Source: CAWGHZ01 sp963775315 | GTDB lineage: Bacteria; Pseudomonadota; Alphaproteobacteria; MPNO01; DASWLB01 | Reading direction: 5' to 3' | NCBI GenBank assembly: GCA_963775315.1 | Contig: CAVZIN010000009.1 | Location: 1-64,000, forward strand | DNA length: 64,000 nucleotides | Shown here: positions 38,202-47,352 of the stretch, one piece after another | Position numbering within the stretch: position 1 is the stretch's first letter | How the letters are laid out: the number at the start of each line of letters is the position of its first letter | The notes under the pieces: model-generated | The model's input: only the letters and a program-made list of their open reading frames with translations | Told to the model about the DNA's origin: nothing | Database searches by the model: none | Program-made: the position numbers and the translations under genes

Positions 38202-39233
38202 TTACACCGCCGCCTTGGCCTTCAGGTGATGGCGCACCAACTCCTCCGCGATCTGCACGGCGTTGAGCGCGGCGCCCTTGCGCAGATTGTCGGCGCAGAC
38301 CCAGAGCGACAGGCCGTTCTTGATGGTGTCGTCCTTGCGGATCCGGCTGACATAGACGAAATCGTCGCCCGCGCATTCGACGGGGGTCACGTAGCCTTCG
38401 TCGGCACGGTGGTCGACCACCGCCACGCCCGGCGCCTCGCGCAGCATGTCGCGCGCCTCGTCGGCCGAGATCGGCCGGGCGAACTCGATGTTCACCGCCT
38501 CGCCGTGGCCGACGAAGGTGGGCACGCGCACGCAGGTGGCATGGACCTTGATGTTGCGATCGAGAATCTTGCGGGTCTCGACCGCCATCTTCCACTCCTC
38601 CTTGGTCGCGCCGTCCTCCATGAACACGTCGATCTGCGGAATGACGTTGAACGCGATCTGCTTGGTGAAACGCTCGCGCTTCACCGGGTCGTTCACGTAG
38701 ATCGCCCGCGTCTGATTGAACAGCTCGTCCATCGCCTCCTTGCCGGCGCCCGAGGTCGACTGGTAGGTCGAGACCACGACGCGCTTGATGGTCGCGGCGT
38801 CGTGCAGCGGCTTGAGCGCGACGACCATCTGGATGGTCGAGCAGTTCGGATTGGCGATGATGTTGCGCTTCGCGTAGCGCGCGATCGCATCGGGGTTCAC
38901 CTCGGGCACGACCAGCGGCACGTCCGGGTCCATGCGGAACTGCGAGGTGTTGTCGATCACGACGCACCCCTTGGCGGCGGCGCGCGGGCTGTGCACGGCC
39001 GAGACCTTGGCGCCCGGCGAGGACAGGCAGATGTCGGTGCCGGTGAAGTCGAAATCGGCGAGGTTCCTGACTTTCAGCACCTTGCTGTCGCCGAACGAGA
39101 CCTCGCGCCCGATCGAGCGCTCCGACGCGAGCGCGATCACCTCGTCGGCGGGGAACTTCCGCTCGGCGAGGACGGAGAGTATCTCGCGCCCGACATTGCC
39201 GGTGGCGCCCGCCACCGCGACCCTGTAACCCAT
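38202..39233 (-). CDS. asd: Aspartate-semialdehyde dehydrogenase
   Basis: A 343-residue enzyme that reduces aspartyl phosphate on the lysine, methionine and threonine route. It has GATGNVG at the NADP site, the catalytic Cys in NPNCSTIQMV, and the catalytic His in RVPTFVGHGEAV. AAGGAG precedes ATG 39233. It heads an operon with the MoaD/ThiS-like and BNR genes. In many relatives asd follows leuB directly; here a HerA-like gene separates them. Confidence 0.96.
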   Translation of the reverse strand: MGYRVAVAGATGNVGREILSVLAERKFPADEVIALASERSIGREVSFGDSKVLKVRNLADFDFTGTDICLSSPGAKVSAVHSPRAAAKGCVVIDNTSQFRMDPDVPLVVPEVNPDAIARYAKRNIIANPNCSTIQMVVALKPLHDAATIKRVVVSTYQSTSGAGKEAMDELFNQTRAIYVNDPVKRERFTKQIAFNVIPQIDVFMEDGATKEEWKMAVETRKILDRNIKVHATCVRVPTFVGHGEAVNIEFARPISADEARDMLREAPGVAVVDHRADEGYVTPVECAGDDFVYVSRIRKDDTIKNGLSLWVCADNLRKGAALNAVQIAEELVRHHLKAKAAV

Positions 39234-39378
39234 GGGAAACTCCTTGGTTTGCAGTGAATTACGCGCGCGCCGGGCCGAAATCAAGTGGCGGCGTCGTGAC
39301 GCCACCCCGCCGGCCGAATGCGAACGGAATGTTAAGCCTGACCCGGCAGGCTCGCGCGGTCACCGCGAAGGGCTTCCC

Positions 39379-41022
39379 ATGGACAGCGACGCCGCCATTC
39401 TCGAACGTCCCCTGCCCGCGAGCGAGGCGCGCCCGATCGGCCGTGTCGTCTCGATCTCGGGCTATCGCTGCTCGTGCCTGCTCACCGAGCGTGGGGCGGA
39501 TGCGGAGCTCACCGCCTACCGCGAGGCGCAGATCGGCTCGATCGTGAAGATCGAGACCGAGAAGGGTACGGCGACCTTCGGGTTCATCAACTCGGTCGGG
39601 CTGCAGATTGCGAACGCCCAGGGCGGCGGCCACGCCGTCGCCGAGATCGAGCTTTTCGGCGAGATCCGCGGCGGCGCCGGCGGCGAGGCGCCGCGCTTCA
39701 CGCGGGGCGTCTCGGTCTATCCCGTGCTGGGCGCCACGGTTGCCGCTGCGAGCCACGCCGACATGGCCGTGATCTATGCCCGTCCGGATTCGTGGCACCT
39801 CGAGATCGGCCGGCTCTACCAGGACGACAACCAGCCCGCCTATCTCGTCTCGCAGGAATTCCTGTGCAAGCACTCGGCGATCCTGGGCACCACCGGGTCG
39901 GGCAAGTCCTGCGCCGTCACGCTGATCCTGCGCGAGCTTCTGAAGGCGCACCCGAACGGCCACGTCCTGCTGATCGACCCGCACGGCGAATATGCCCCCG
40001 CGTTCAACGACATGTGCGAGCTGGTGACGACGCAGAACCTGCAGCTTCCCTACTGGCTGCTGACTTTCGAGGAAATCTGCGAGGTGATGTGCAGCCGCGA
40101 CCCCATCAGCCGGTCGCGTGAGTCCGGCATCCTCAAGGACATCATCGTTGCCGCGAAGCGCGAGTTCGCCGGCAACGCGCCGAACGCGCCGCTGATCACG
40201 GTCGATACGCCCGTGCCCTATCGCCTGTCGGGGCTGATGCAGCGCCTGACCGACGGGATGGGCAAGCTGGACAAGGCGGACGGGTCGATCTTCTACCTGC
40301 GGCTGATCACCCAGCTCGAGGCGCTGCAGGCCGACCGGCGCTATGCCTTCATGTTCGGCGGCGGACTGACCGTCCGCGACAATCTGGCCCAGATCGTCTC
40401 GCGCCTGCTGCGCATTCCCGTCGAGGGCAAGCCCGTCACCATCCTCGACGTCTCGGCGATCCCGTCCGAGATCATGAACGTCGTGGTCTCGCTCCTCTGT
40501 CGGCTGGTGTTCGACTTCGCGCTATGGAGCGACCGGGAGGTGTCGGTGCCGGTCCTGCTGGTCTGCGACGAAGCGCACCGCTACGTGCCCGCCGACGAGG
40601 CGAGCGGGTTCGAGCCGACCCGGCGCGCGATGGGCCGCATCGCCAAGGAAGGGCGCAAGTACGGCGTCTCGCTCTGCCTGGTGAGCCAGCGCCCGTCGGA
40701 AATCTCGGAATCCGTCCTGTCGCAATGCTCGACGGTTTTCGCGCTCCGTATGGCAAGCGACAAGGATCTGTCGTTCGTACGCGGGACGCTGCCGGAAAAC
40801 GCCTCGGCGCTGCTCAACACCCTGCCGGCGCTGCGCCACCAGGAGGCGATCGTGATCGGCGAGGGCGTGACCCACCCGATGCGCATCCGGTTCCGCGACC
40901 TCGATGCGCAATTCCGGCCGCAGAGCGCCTCGGCCAACTTCCCGGTGGCCTGGGAGATCGACCACGACCTCGAAGGCTTCGTGACCGCCGTGGTGGAGCG
41001 CTGGCGCCGCCAGCAGCGGTAG
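39379..41022 (+). CDS. HerA-like hexameric ATPase (DUF87)
   Basis: A 547-residue ATPase. An N-terminal beta-barrel region (about residues 20-110) is followed by Walker A GTTGSGKS (170-177), Walker B VLLVCDEAHRYVP and a C-terminal arginine-finger region (VSQRPSEISESVLSQC). HerA translocates on DNA and usually acts with nuclease NurA in end resection or defence; no nurA is visible here. GAAGGG precedes ATG 39379. It lies between divergent asd and convergent leuB (6-bp gap). Confidence 0.85.
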   Translation: MDSDAAILERPLPASEARPIGRVVSISGYRCSCLLTERGADAELTAYREAQIGSIVKIETEKGTATFGFINSVGLQIANAQGGGHAVAEIELFGEIRGGAGGEAPRFTRGVSVYPVLGATVAAASHADMAVIYARPDSWHLEIGRLYQDDNQPAYLVSQEFLCKHSAILGTTGSGKSCAVTLILRELLKAHPNGHVLLIDPHGEYAPAFNDMCELVTTQNLQLPYWLLTFEEICEVMCSRDPISRSRESGILKDIIVAAKREFAGNAPNAPLITVDTPVPYRLSGLMQRLTDGMGKLDKADGSIFYLRLITQLEALQADRRYAFMFGGGLTVRDNLAQIVSRLLRIPVEGKPVTILDVSAIPSEIMNVVVSLLCRLVFDFALWSDREVSVPVLLVCDEAHRYVPADEASGFEPTRRAMGRIAKEGRKYGVSLCLVSQRPSEISESVLSQCSTVFALRMASDKDLSFVRGTLPENASALLNTLPALRHQEAIVIGEGVTHPMRIRFRDLDAQFRPQSASANFPVAWEIDHDLEGFVTAVVERWRRQQR

Positions 41023-41028
41023 GCCGTT

Positions 41029-42141
41029 CTACACCGCGCGCGCGTCGAGCGCCTTGACGACCGCCTCGCCCATCTGGGTGGTGGAGACGAGCGTCTTGCC
41101 CGGCTGCATGATGTCGCCGGTCCGGAGCCCGTGGTCCAGCACGTCCCGCACAGCCCCTTCCACCAAGTCGGCGTCCTCGCCCATCTCGAACGAGTAGCGC
41201 AGCATCATCGCGAAGGACTGGATCATGGCGAGCGGGTTCGCCTTGGACTGGCCGGCGATGTCGGGCGCCGAGCCATGGACCGGCTCGTAGAGCGCGCGGC
41301 GGCGCCCCGTCGCGTCGGCGGCGCCGAGCGAGGCCGACGGCAGCATGCCGAGCGAGCCGGTCAGCATCGAGGCGACGTCGGACAGCATGTCGCCGAACAG
41401 ATTGTCGGTGACGATCACGTCGAACTGCTTCGGGTTGCGGACGAGCTGCATGCCGCAATTGTCGGCCAGCATGTGCGAGAGTTGGACATCCGGGTATTCG
41501 GCGTCGTGCAGCTTCTGCACCTCCTCGCGCCAGAGGAGCCCGGATTCCATCACGTTCGATTTCTCGACCGAGCAGAGCCGGTTGCCGCGGAGCCTGGCGA
41601 GGTCGAAGGCGACGCGCGCGACGCGGACGATCTCGGACGTCGTATACACCTGGGTGTTCACGCCGCGCCGCTCGCCGTTCGGCAGAGTCTCGATGCCGCG
41701 CGGCTCGCCGAAATAGACCCCGCCCGTGAGCTCGCGCACGATCAATATGTCGAGGCCGGCGACCAGCTCGGTCTTCAGCGTCGACGCCTCGGCGAGCGCG
41801 GAAAACACGATGGCAGGGCGGAGGTTGGCGAACAGCTCGAGATCCTTGCGGAGCCGCAGGAGCCCCGCCTCGGGCCGCACCGCGAACGGCACCTTGTCCC
41901 ATTTCGGCCCGCCGACCGCGCCGAGCAGCACGGCGTCGGCGTTCATGGCGCGCTCCATCGTCTCGTCGGTGATGGCCACCTTGTCCTTGTCGTAGGCGCA
42001 GCCGCCGACCAGCCCCTCGGACACGTCGAACCCCACGTGGCGTCGTCGGTCCATCCAGCCGACGATGCGGCGCACCTCGCCCATCACCTCGGGGCCGATC
42101 CCGTCGCCGGGCAGCATGAGAACCTTCCTGTTGGCGGCCAT
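41029..42141 (-). CDS. leuB: 3-isopropylmalate dehydrogenase
   Basis: A 370-residue NAD-dependent decarboxylating dehydrogenase of leucine synthesis. The metal/substrate motif DNLFGDMLSDVA and the N-terminal LPGDGIGPEVM are intact. It is separated from leuCD by two plus-strand genes and from asd by another, so its ancestral operon appears broken. ATG 42141 is 146 bp from the divergent MetE-like gene. Confidence 0.96.
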   Translation of the reverse strand: MAANRKVLMLPGDGIGPEVMGEVRRIVGWMDRRRHVGFDVSEGLVGGCAYDKDKVAITDETMERAMNADAVLLGAVGGPKWDKVPFAVRPEAGLLRLRKDLELFANLRPAIVFSALAEASTLKTELVAGLDILIVRELTGGVYFGEPRGIETLPNGERRGVNTQVYTTSEIVRVARVAFDLARLRGNRLCSVEKSNVMESGLLWREEVQKLHDAEYPDVQLSHMLADNCGMQLVRNPKQFDVIVTDNLFGDMLSDVASMLTGSLGMLPSASLGAADATGRRRALYEPVHGSAPDIAGQSKANPLAMIQSFAMMLRYSFEMGEDADLVEGAVRDVLDHGLRTGDIMQPGKTLVSTTQMGEAVVKALDARAV

Positions 42142-42287
42142 CGTCTCGCTTCCGTGGTTGGGGGACGGCGCGGAATGTAACCGCTGGCATCGAGCTGGAC
42201 CACCCGTAAAATCGTGGGTTCCAGCCCATTTGACCCGTTCCGGCCCGTGTGGTTAGGTCCGGCCGCACCCCACAATGGAGGCCCGAC

Positions 42288-43469
42288 ATGAAGCGCTCGA
42301 CCGACCGGATTCTCACCAGCCATGTCGGCAGCCTGATCCGCCCACCCGCGCTCTTGGAGCTGGTGCGGAAGCACATCAAGGGCGAGGCCTACGACAAGGC
42401 GAAGCTCGCCAGCGTTCTGACCGAGGAAGTCGCCAGGGTCGTGCGCCACCAGGCCGAGATCGGCATCGACGTGCCGTCGGACGGCGAGTACGGCAAGCTG
42501 GGGAGCTGGTCGCAATACGTGCTGGAGCGGCTGTCCGGCTTCGAGCGCCGCCCGGCTTCGGTCGATCCATACGCAAAAGGAGCCGATCGCACCCGCTTCG
42601 CCGAGTTCTACGCCGAGATGGACGCGGCCGACCCGTCGCGCGCCTTGGGAAGCTTCCAGCCGGTCTGCACGGGGCCGATCACCTATACCGGCCAGGAGGC
42701 GCTCAAGACCGACATCGACAATTTCAAGGCCGCACTCAAGGCCGCCGGCGTCGAGGAGGGCTTCCTGCCGGTCGCGGCGCCCGCCTCGGTCATCCCGGAC
42801 CGCAAGAACGAGTACTACAAGACCGACGAGGAGTGCGTCGCCGCGATCGCCGACGCAATGCGCGTCGAATACAAGACGATCACCGACGCCGGGCTGATCG
42901 TGCAGCTCGACGATGCGCGCGCCGCCGTCACCTACGACCGGATGGTCCCCCCGAAGACGTTCGAGGACTACCGCAAGTGGGTCGGCATGCACATCGAGGC
43001 GATGAACTACGCCCTCGAGGGCATCCCGGAGGAGAAGGTGCGCTACCACGTGTGCTGGGGAAGCTGGCCCGGCCCGCACGTGACCGACGTGCCGCTGAAG
43101 GACATCGTGGACCTGATCCTCAAGGTGAAGGCGCAGGCCTACGTCATCGAGGGCGCCAACCCGCGCCACGAGCACGAGTGGGCGGTGTGGAAGGACGTGA
43201 AGCTGCCCTCCAACAAGATCCTGGTCCCCGGCGTCATCAGCCACGCGACCAACGTGGTCGAGCATCCCGAGCTGGTGGCCCAGCGCATCGGCCGTTACGC
43301 AAGCGTCGTGGGGCGCGAGAACGTGATCGCCTCGACCGATTGCGGGTTCGCGCAGGCGCCTTCGCACCGGCGCGTCCACCCGTCCATCATGTGGGCGAAG
43401 CTCGAGGCGCTGGCCGAGGGGGCGAAGCTCGCCTCCAAGGAGCTCTGGGGGAAGGCACGGGCGGCTTAG
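42288..43469 (+). CDS. MetE-like (cobalamin-independent methionine synthase II) family protein
   Basis: A 393-residue protein with the C-terminal catalytic fold of MetE: SHVGSLIRP at the N-terminus, YHVCWGSW supplying a probable zinc His/Cys, and STDCGFAQAP the last Cys. It is about half the length of true MetE and lacks the N-terminal folate domain, so it may transfer methyl or alkyl groups from another donor. GGAGG precedes ATG 42288. Substrate unknown. Confidence 0.83.
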   Translation: MKRSTDRILTSHVGSLIRPPALLELVRKHIKGEAYDKAKLASVLTEEVARVVRHQAEIGIDVPSDGEYGKLGSWSQYVLERLSGFERRPASVDPYAKGADRTRFAEFYAEMDAADPSRALGSFQPVCTGPITYTGQEALKTDIDNFKAALKAAGVEEGFLPVAAPASVIPDRKNEYYKTDEECVAAIADAMRVEYKTITDAGLIVQLDDARAAVTYDRMVPPKTFEDYRKWVGMHIEAMNYALEGIPEEKVRYHVCWGSWPGPHVTDVPLKDIVDLILKVKAQAYVIEGANPRHEHEWAVWKDVKLPSNKILVPGVISHATNVVEHPELVAQRIGRYASVVGRENVIASTDCGFAQAPSHRRVHPSIMWAKLEALAEGAKLASKELWGKARAA

Positions 43470-43562
43470 GCGCCCCACGCCCCCGCACGAACACAGCGCC
43501 CGCGACGCAACCACTTGTCCCGCCCGGCGTTGTCCGGGGTCGTGGCCATGTCGGGGGCGTCC

Positions 43563-43982
43563 ATGAAGACGGGCAAGAACGGCGATTTCTTCTCGCGGCT
43601 GGCGGTTTCCGCATCGCATCAGGCGGGCCGGCCCTACACGTTCGGGCTCGCGGTCCTGCTGCTCATCGTCTGGGCCGTGCTCGGCCCGATGGCGGGCTGG
43701 TCCGACACGTGGCAGCTGGTGATCAACACCGGCACGACGATCGTGACCTTCCTGATGGTCTTCCTGATCCAGAATACCCAGAACCGCGACACCGCCGCCA
43801 TCCAGCTCAAGCTCGACGAGCTGATCCGGATCAACGGGCGTGCGCGCAACCGGCTGATGACGCTGGAGGATCTGACCGAGGAAGAGCTCGCCCGCATCAA
43901 GGAGTCGTTCGAGCGACTGGCCGACAGCGATCTCACCGTCGCGCGCGAACCGGCGGCGGCGGGCGAGGCGATCGAGCCCTGA
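43563..43982 (+). CDS. Low-affinity iron permease-family membrane protein
   Basis: A 139-residue protein with two hydrophobic segments (about 22-40, LAVLLLIVWAVLGP, and 50-70, TIVTFLMVFLIQNTQNRD). FLIQNTQNRDTAAIQLKLDELI is typical of the low-affinity Fe/Cu permease family, for which transport is only weakly supported. The start could be ATG 43548 or TTG 43515. It converges on leuD with a 12-bp gap. Confidence 0.8.
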   Translation: MKTGKNGDFFSRLAVSASHQAGRPYTFGLAVLLLIVWAVLGPMAGWSDTWQLVINTGTTIVTFLMVFLIQNTQNRDTAAIQLKLDELIRINGRARNRLMTLEDLTEEELARIKESFERLADSDLTVAREPAAAGEAIEP

Positions 43983-43994
43983 TCGGCCCGCGCG

Positions 43995-44618
43995 CTAGAC
44001 TCGCACGTGGCCCTGCAGCCAGGGCTGCGCGACGCGGTCCCTGGCCTCGAAAGCGGCGATCTTGTCCGCCTTCTGCAGCGTCAGCCCGATGTCGTCGAGC
44101 CCGTTCAGCAGGCAATGCTTCTTGAACGGGTCGATCTCGAACTTGACCACGCTGCCGTCGGGCCGGGTGATCTCCTGCTTCACGAGATCGACGGTGAGGC
44201 GCGCGTTCGCGCCGAGCTCGGCGTCCTTCATCAGCGCGTCGACCTGTGCCTGCGGCAGCTTGATGAGCAGCATGCCGTTCTTGAAGGCGTTCGAATAGAA
44301 GATGTCGGCGAAGTCGGGCGCGATGACGCAGCGGATGCCGAAATCCATCAGCGCCCAGGGGGCGTGCTCGCGCGACGAGCCGCAGCCGAAATTGGGACCG
44401 GCGACCAGGACCTTGGCGTTGCGGTAGGCCGGCTTGTTCAGCACGAACTCCGGCTTCTCCGATCCGTCGGCGTTGAAGCGGATGTCGTTGAACAGGTTCT
44501 TGCCGAGCCCGGTGCGCTTGATGGTCTTGAGGAACCGCGCCGGGATGATCCGGTCGGTGTCGCAATTGACCAGCGGCAGCGGCGCCGCCACGCCCTCGAT
44601 CTTTTCGAACTTATCCAT
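43995..44618 (-). CDS. leuD: 3-isopropylmalate dehydratase small subunit
   Basis: A 207-residue swivelling subunit of isopropylmalate isomerase. Hallmarks: NCDTDRIIPARFL and NFGCGSSREHAPWAL. AGGAG before ATG 44618 fixes the start. It lies 130 bp after leuC, with a dispersed repeat in the gap. Confidence 0.96.
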   Translation of the reverse strand: MDKFEKIEGVAAPLPLVNCDTDRIIPARFLKTIKRTGLGKNLFNDIRFNADGSEKPEFVLNKPAYRNAKVLVAGPNFGCGSSREHAPWALMDFGIRCVIAPDFADIFYSNAFKNGMLLIKLPQAQVDALMKDAELGANARLTVDLVKQEITRPDGSVVKFEIDPFKKHCLLNGLDDIGLTLQKADKIAAFEARDRVAQPWLQGHVRV

Positions 44619-44639
44619 CGCTTGCTCCTGAAACCTTTT

Positions 44640-44735
44640 CCCTCGTCGTGGCCGGGCCTGGCCCGCCAATCCACGGGAGCACGGATCGAGGCGCTTGCCC
44701 GTGGATGCCCGGAACAAGTCCGGGCATGACGTCGT
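44640..44735. repeat. Dispersed intergenic repeat, family C
   Basis: The sequence (TCGTGGCCGGGCCTGGCCCGCCAATC...GTGGATGCCCGG...CCGGGCATGACG) is of a type common in alphaproteobacterial intergenic DNA. It includes an 8-bp stem (44706-44713 with 44719-44726). It separates leuC from leuD within one operon. Confidence 0.65.
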
Positions 44736-44748
44736 CTGCTTCGTCGGC

Positions 44749-46155
44749 CTAGTGATACTCCCGGACGTCGGCGAGGTGGCCCGCGATCGCGGCCGCCACG
44801 GCCATCGCCGGGCTCATCAAATGCGTGCGCCCGCCGGGGCCCTGGCGACCCTCGAAGTTGCGGTTGGAGGTGGACGCCGACCGCTCGCCCGGCTTCAGCA
44901 TGTCGCCGTTCATGGCGATGCACATCGAGCAGCCCGGCTCGCGCCAGTCGAAGCCCGCCTCGCGGAAGACCTTGTCGAGCCCTTCCTCCTCGGCCTGGTG
45001 CTTGATCAAGCCAGAGCCCGGCACGACCATCGCATAGACGCTGTCGGCCACCTTGCGGCCCTTGGCGATGGCGGCGGCGGCGCGCAAATCCTCGATCCGC
45101 GAGTTGGTGCAGGACCCAATGAACACCTTGTCCACCTTGATGTCGGTGAGCTTCGTGCCGGCCTTGAGCCCCATGTATTCCAACGAGCGCGCGATGGCGC
45201 GGCGCCGGTATTCGTCGCCCTCGGCCTCCGGGTCGGGCACCGAACCGGTGATCGGCAGCTCGTCCTGCGGGTTGGTGCCCCAGGTCACCTGCGGCGCGAT
45301 CTCGGCGACCGGAATGGTCACCTCCGCGTCGTAGCGCGCGCCCGGGTCGGACGGCAGCGTCTTCCAGTAGGCGACCGCCTGCTCCCACTGCGCGCCCTTG
45401 GGCGCCATCGGCCGGCCCTTCAGGTACTCGAACGTCTTCTCGTCCGGCGCGACCATGCCGGCGCGGGCGCCCGCCTCGATCGACATGTTGCACATGGTCA
45501 TGCGGCCCTCCATCGAGAGGTCGCTGACCGCCTGGCCGGTGTACTCGATGACGTGGCCGGTGCCGCCCGCCATGCCGATCGTGCCGATGATCTTGAGGAT
45601 CAGGTCCTTCGCCGTGATGCCGGGCGGCAGCGCGCCATCGACCTTGATGCGCATGTTCTTCGCCGGCGCCTGGATCAGCGTCTGGGTCGCCAGCACGTGC
45701 TCCACCTCGGACGTGCCGATGCCGAAGGCGAGCGCGCCGAACGCGCCGTGCGTCGAGGTGTGCGAGTCGCCGCAGACGATGACCAGGCCCGGCTGGGTGA
45801 AGCCCTGCTCCGGCCCGATCACGTGCACGATGCCCTGCCGGTCGTCCATGATGTCGATGTAGGGCAGGCCGAACTCGGCCGCGTTGTTCTTCAGCGCCTC
45901 GATCTGGATGCGCGCCTCGTCGTCGGCGATGCCGCCGGCGCGGTTCGCCGTCGGCACGTTGTGGTCGGGCACGCAGAGCTGGGCGTCGGGATGGCGCACG
46001 CGGCGCTTGTTGAGCCGAAGCCCGTCGAACGCCTGGGCCGAGGTGATCTCGTGAATGATCTGGCGGTCGACCCAGATCAGGCACGTCCCGTCGTCCTGAC
46101 GGTCCACCAGGTGGCTTTCCCAGATCTTGTCGAACAGGGTCTTCGGCTGCGCCAT
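44749..46155 (-). CDS. leuC: 3-isopropylmalate dehydratase large subunit
   Basis: A 468-residue aconitase-family subunit carrying a 4Fe-4S cluster. Cluster cysteines lie in GSCTNSRIED and in EPGCSMCIAMN; VCGDSHTSTHGAFGA is the substrate region. It follows rplS after 18 bp, as in many relatives, and so probably shares the ribosomal-protein transcript. Confidence 0.97.
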   Translation of the reverse strand: MAQPKTLFDKIWESHLVDRQDDGTCLIWVDRQIIHEITSAQAFDGLRLNKRRVRHPDAQLCVPDHNVPTANRAGGIADDEARIQIEALKNNAAEFGLPYIDIMDDRQGIVHVIGPEQGFTQPGLVIVCGDSHTSTHGAFGALAFGIGTSEVEHVLATQTLIQAPAKNMRIKVDGALPPGITAKDLILKIIGTIGMAGGTGHVIEYTGQAVSDLSMEGRMTMCNMSIEAGARAGMVAPDEKTFEYLKGRPMAPKGAQWEQAVAYWKTLPSDPGARYDAEVTIPVAEIAPQVTWGTNPQDELPITGSVPDPEAEGDEYRRRAIARSLEYMGLKAGTKLTDIKVDKVFIGSCTNSRIEDLRAAAAIAKGRKVADSVYAMVVPGSGLIKHQAEEEGLDKVFREAGFDWREPGCSMCIAMNGDMLKPGERSASTSNRNFEGRQGPGGRTHLMSPAMAVAAAIAGHLADVREYH

Positions 46156-46173
46156 CTTACGCTCTCCTTCGTC

Positions 46174-46626
46174 CTACTTGCTGCCCTTGGCCTTGGCTTC
46201 GGCGGCGGGGCCCGCGTCGAACATGTCCTCGCCGGCCTCGGCGGCCGTCGCGGCCTCGGTGCCGCGCGTCGTGGTGCGCTCGGCGATGCGCGCGCGCTTG
46301 CCGGTGCGCCCGCGCAGGTAATAGAGCTTCGCGCGCCGCACCCGGCCGCGCCGCACCACCTCGATCGAGGCGATGCGCGGCGAGAACAGCGGGAACACGC
46401 GCTCCACCCCCTCGCCGTATGAGATCTTGCGCACGGTGAACGACTCGTTCAGCCCGGCGCCGGAGCGGGCGATCACCACCCCCTCGAAGGCCTGGACGCG
46501 CTCGCGCGTGCCCTCGACTACCCGCAGGTTCACCCGCACGGTGTCGCCCGGCTCGAAGGCCGGCACTTCGCGCGCCGCCGTGACCTTGGCGGCCTCGCGC
46601 TTCTCGATGTCCTCGATGATGTTCAT
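46174..46626 (-). CDS. rplS: 50S ribosomal protein L19
   Basis: A 150-residue protein with the L19 core (FEPGDTVRVNLRVVEGTRERVQ, GVVIARSG, RVFPLFSPRI, RAKLYYLRGR). A C-terminal Ala/Glu-rich tail extends it beyond the usual 115-120 residues, as is common in alphaproteobacteria. It follows trmD by 3 bp. Confidence 0.96.
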   Translation of the reverse strand: MNIIEDIEKREAAKVTAAREVPAFEPGDTVRVNLRVVEGTRERVQAFEGVVIARSGAGLNESFTVRKISYGEGVERVFPLFSPRIASIEVVRRGRVRRAKLYYLRGRTGKRARIAERTTTRGTEAATAAEAGEDMFDAGPAAEAKAKGSK

Positions 46627-46629
46627 GGC

Positions 46630-47352
46630 CTACTCCTTCGGCATTCCGTGCGTTTCGACATAGCGCGCCCAGAGGTCCGGGCGCCGCTCTCGCGTGAGCC
46701 GCTCGGCCTCGTGCCGGCGCCACGCGCGTATCCTCTCGTGGTGGCCCGAGAGCAGGACCTCGGGCACCTGCCGGCCGCACCAGCTCTGCGGCCGCGTGTA
46801 GTGGGGGTACTCGAGCAGCCCCCCCTCGAAGCTTTCCTCGGCGAGCAACTCGGCCGCGCCTACGACGCCCGGCAGCAGCCGCACGCAGGAATCGATCAGC
46901 GCGATCGCCGCGGGCTCGCCGCCCGACAGCACGAAGTCGCCGAGCGAGATCTCCTCCATCCCGCGCGCCTCGAGAAGCCGCTCGTCGACTCCCTCGAACC
47001 GGCCGCAGACCAGCGTCACAGCCGCCTCGGCGGCGAGCGCGCGCACGCGCGCCTGGTCGAGCGGCTTGCCGCGCGGGCTGAAATAGACCAGAGGCGCGCC
47101 CGGAACGGCGGCGGCGGCGATCGCCGCGTCCAGCACGTCCGGCCGCATCACCATGCCGGGACCGCCGCCGAACGGTTCGTCGTCGACGGTGCGGTGCTTA
47201 TCGCCCGCGAAATCGCGTATGTCCACCGTCTCCAGCGCCCAGACGCCGTCGGTCAGCGCCCGGCCGGCGAGCGAATGGGCGAGCGGACCGGGAAACATCG
47301 CCGGGAACAGCGTCAGCACCCGAGCGGTCCAGACGGGGGCGGCGGCGCTCAT
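46630..47352 (-). CDS. trmD: tRNA (guanine37-N1)-methyltransferase
   Basis: A 240-residue SPOUT-class enzyme. Knot motifs GRFEGVDERLLE and FVLSGGEPAAI are intact, with DVLDA upstream. It methylates G37 of tRNAs to prevent frameshifting. Its ATG overlaps the rimM stop by four bases. Confidence 0.96.
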   Translation of the reverse strand: MSAAAPVWTARVLTLFPAMFPGPLAHSLAGRALTDGVWALETVDIRDFAGDKHRTVDDEPFGGGPGMVMRPDVLDAAIAAAAVPGAPLVYFSPRGKPLDQARVRALAAEAAVTLVCGRFEGVDERLLEARGMEEISLGDFVLSGGEPAAIALIDSCVRLLPGVVGAAELLAEESFEGGLLEYPHYTRPQSWCGRQVPEVLLSGHHERIRAWRRHEAERLTRERRPDLWARYVETHGMPKE

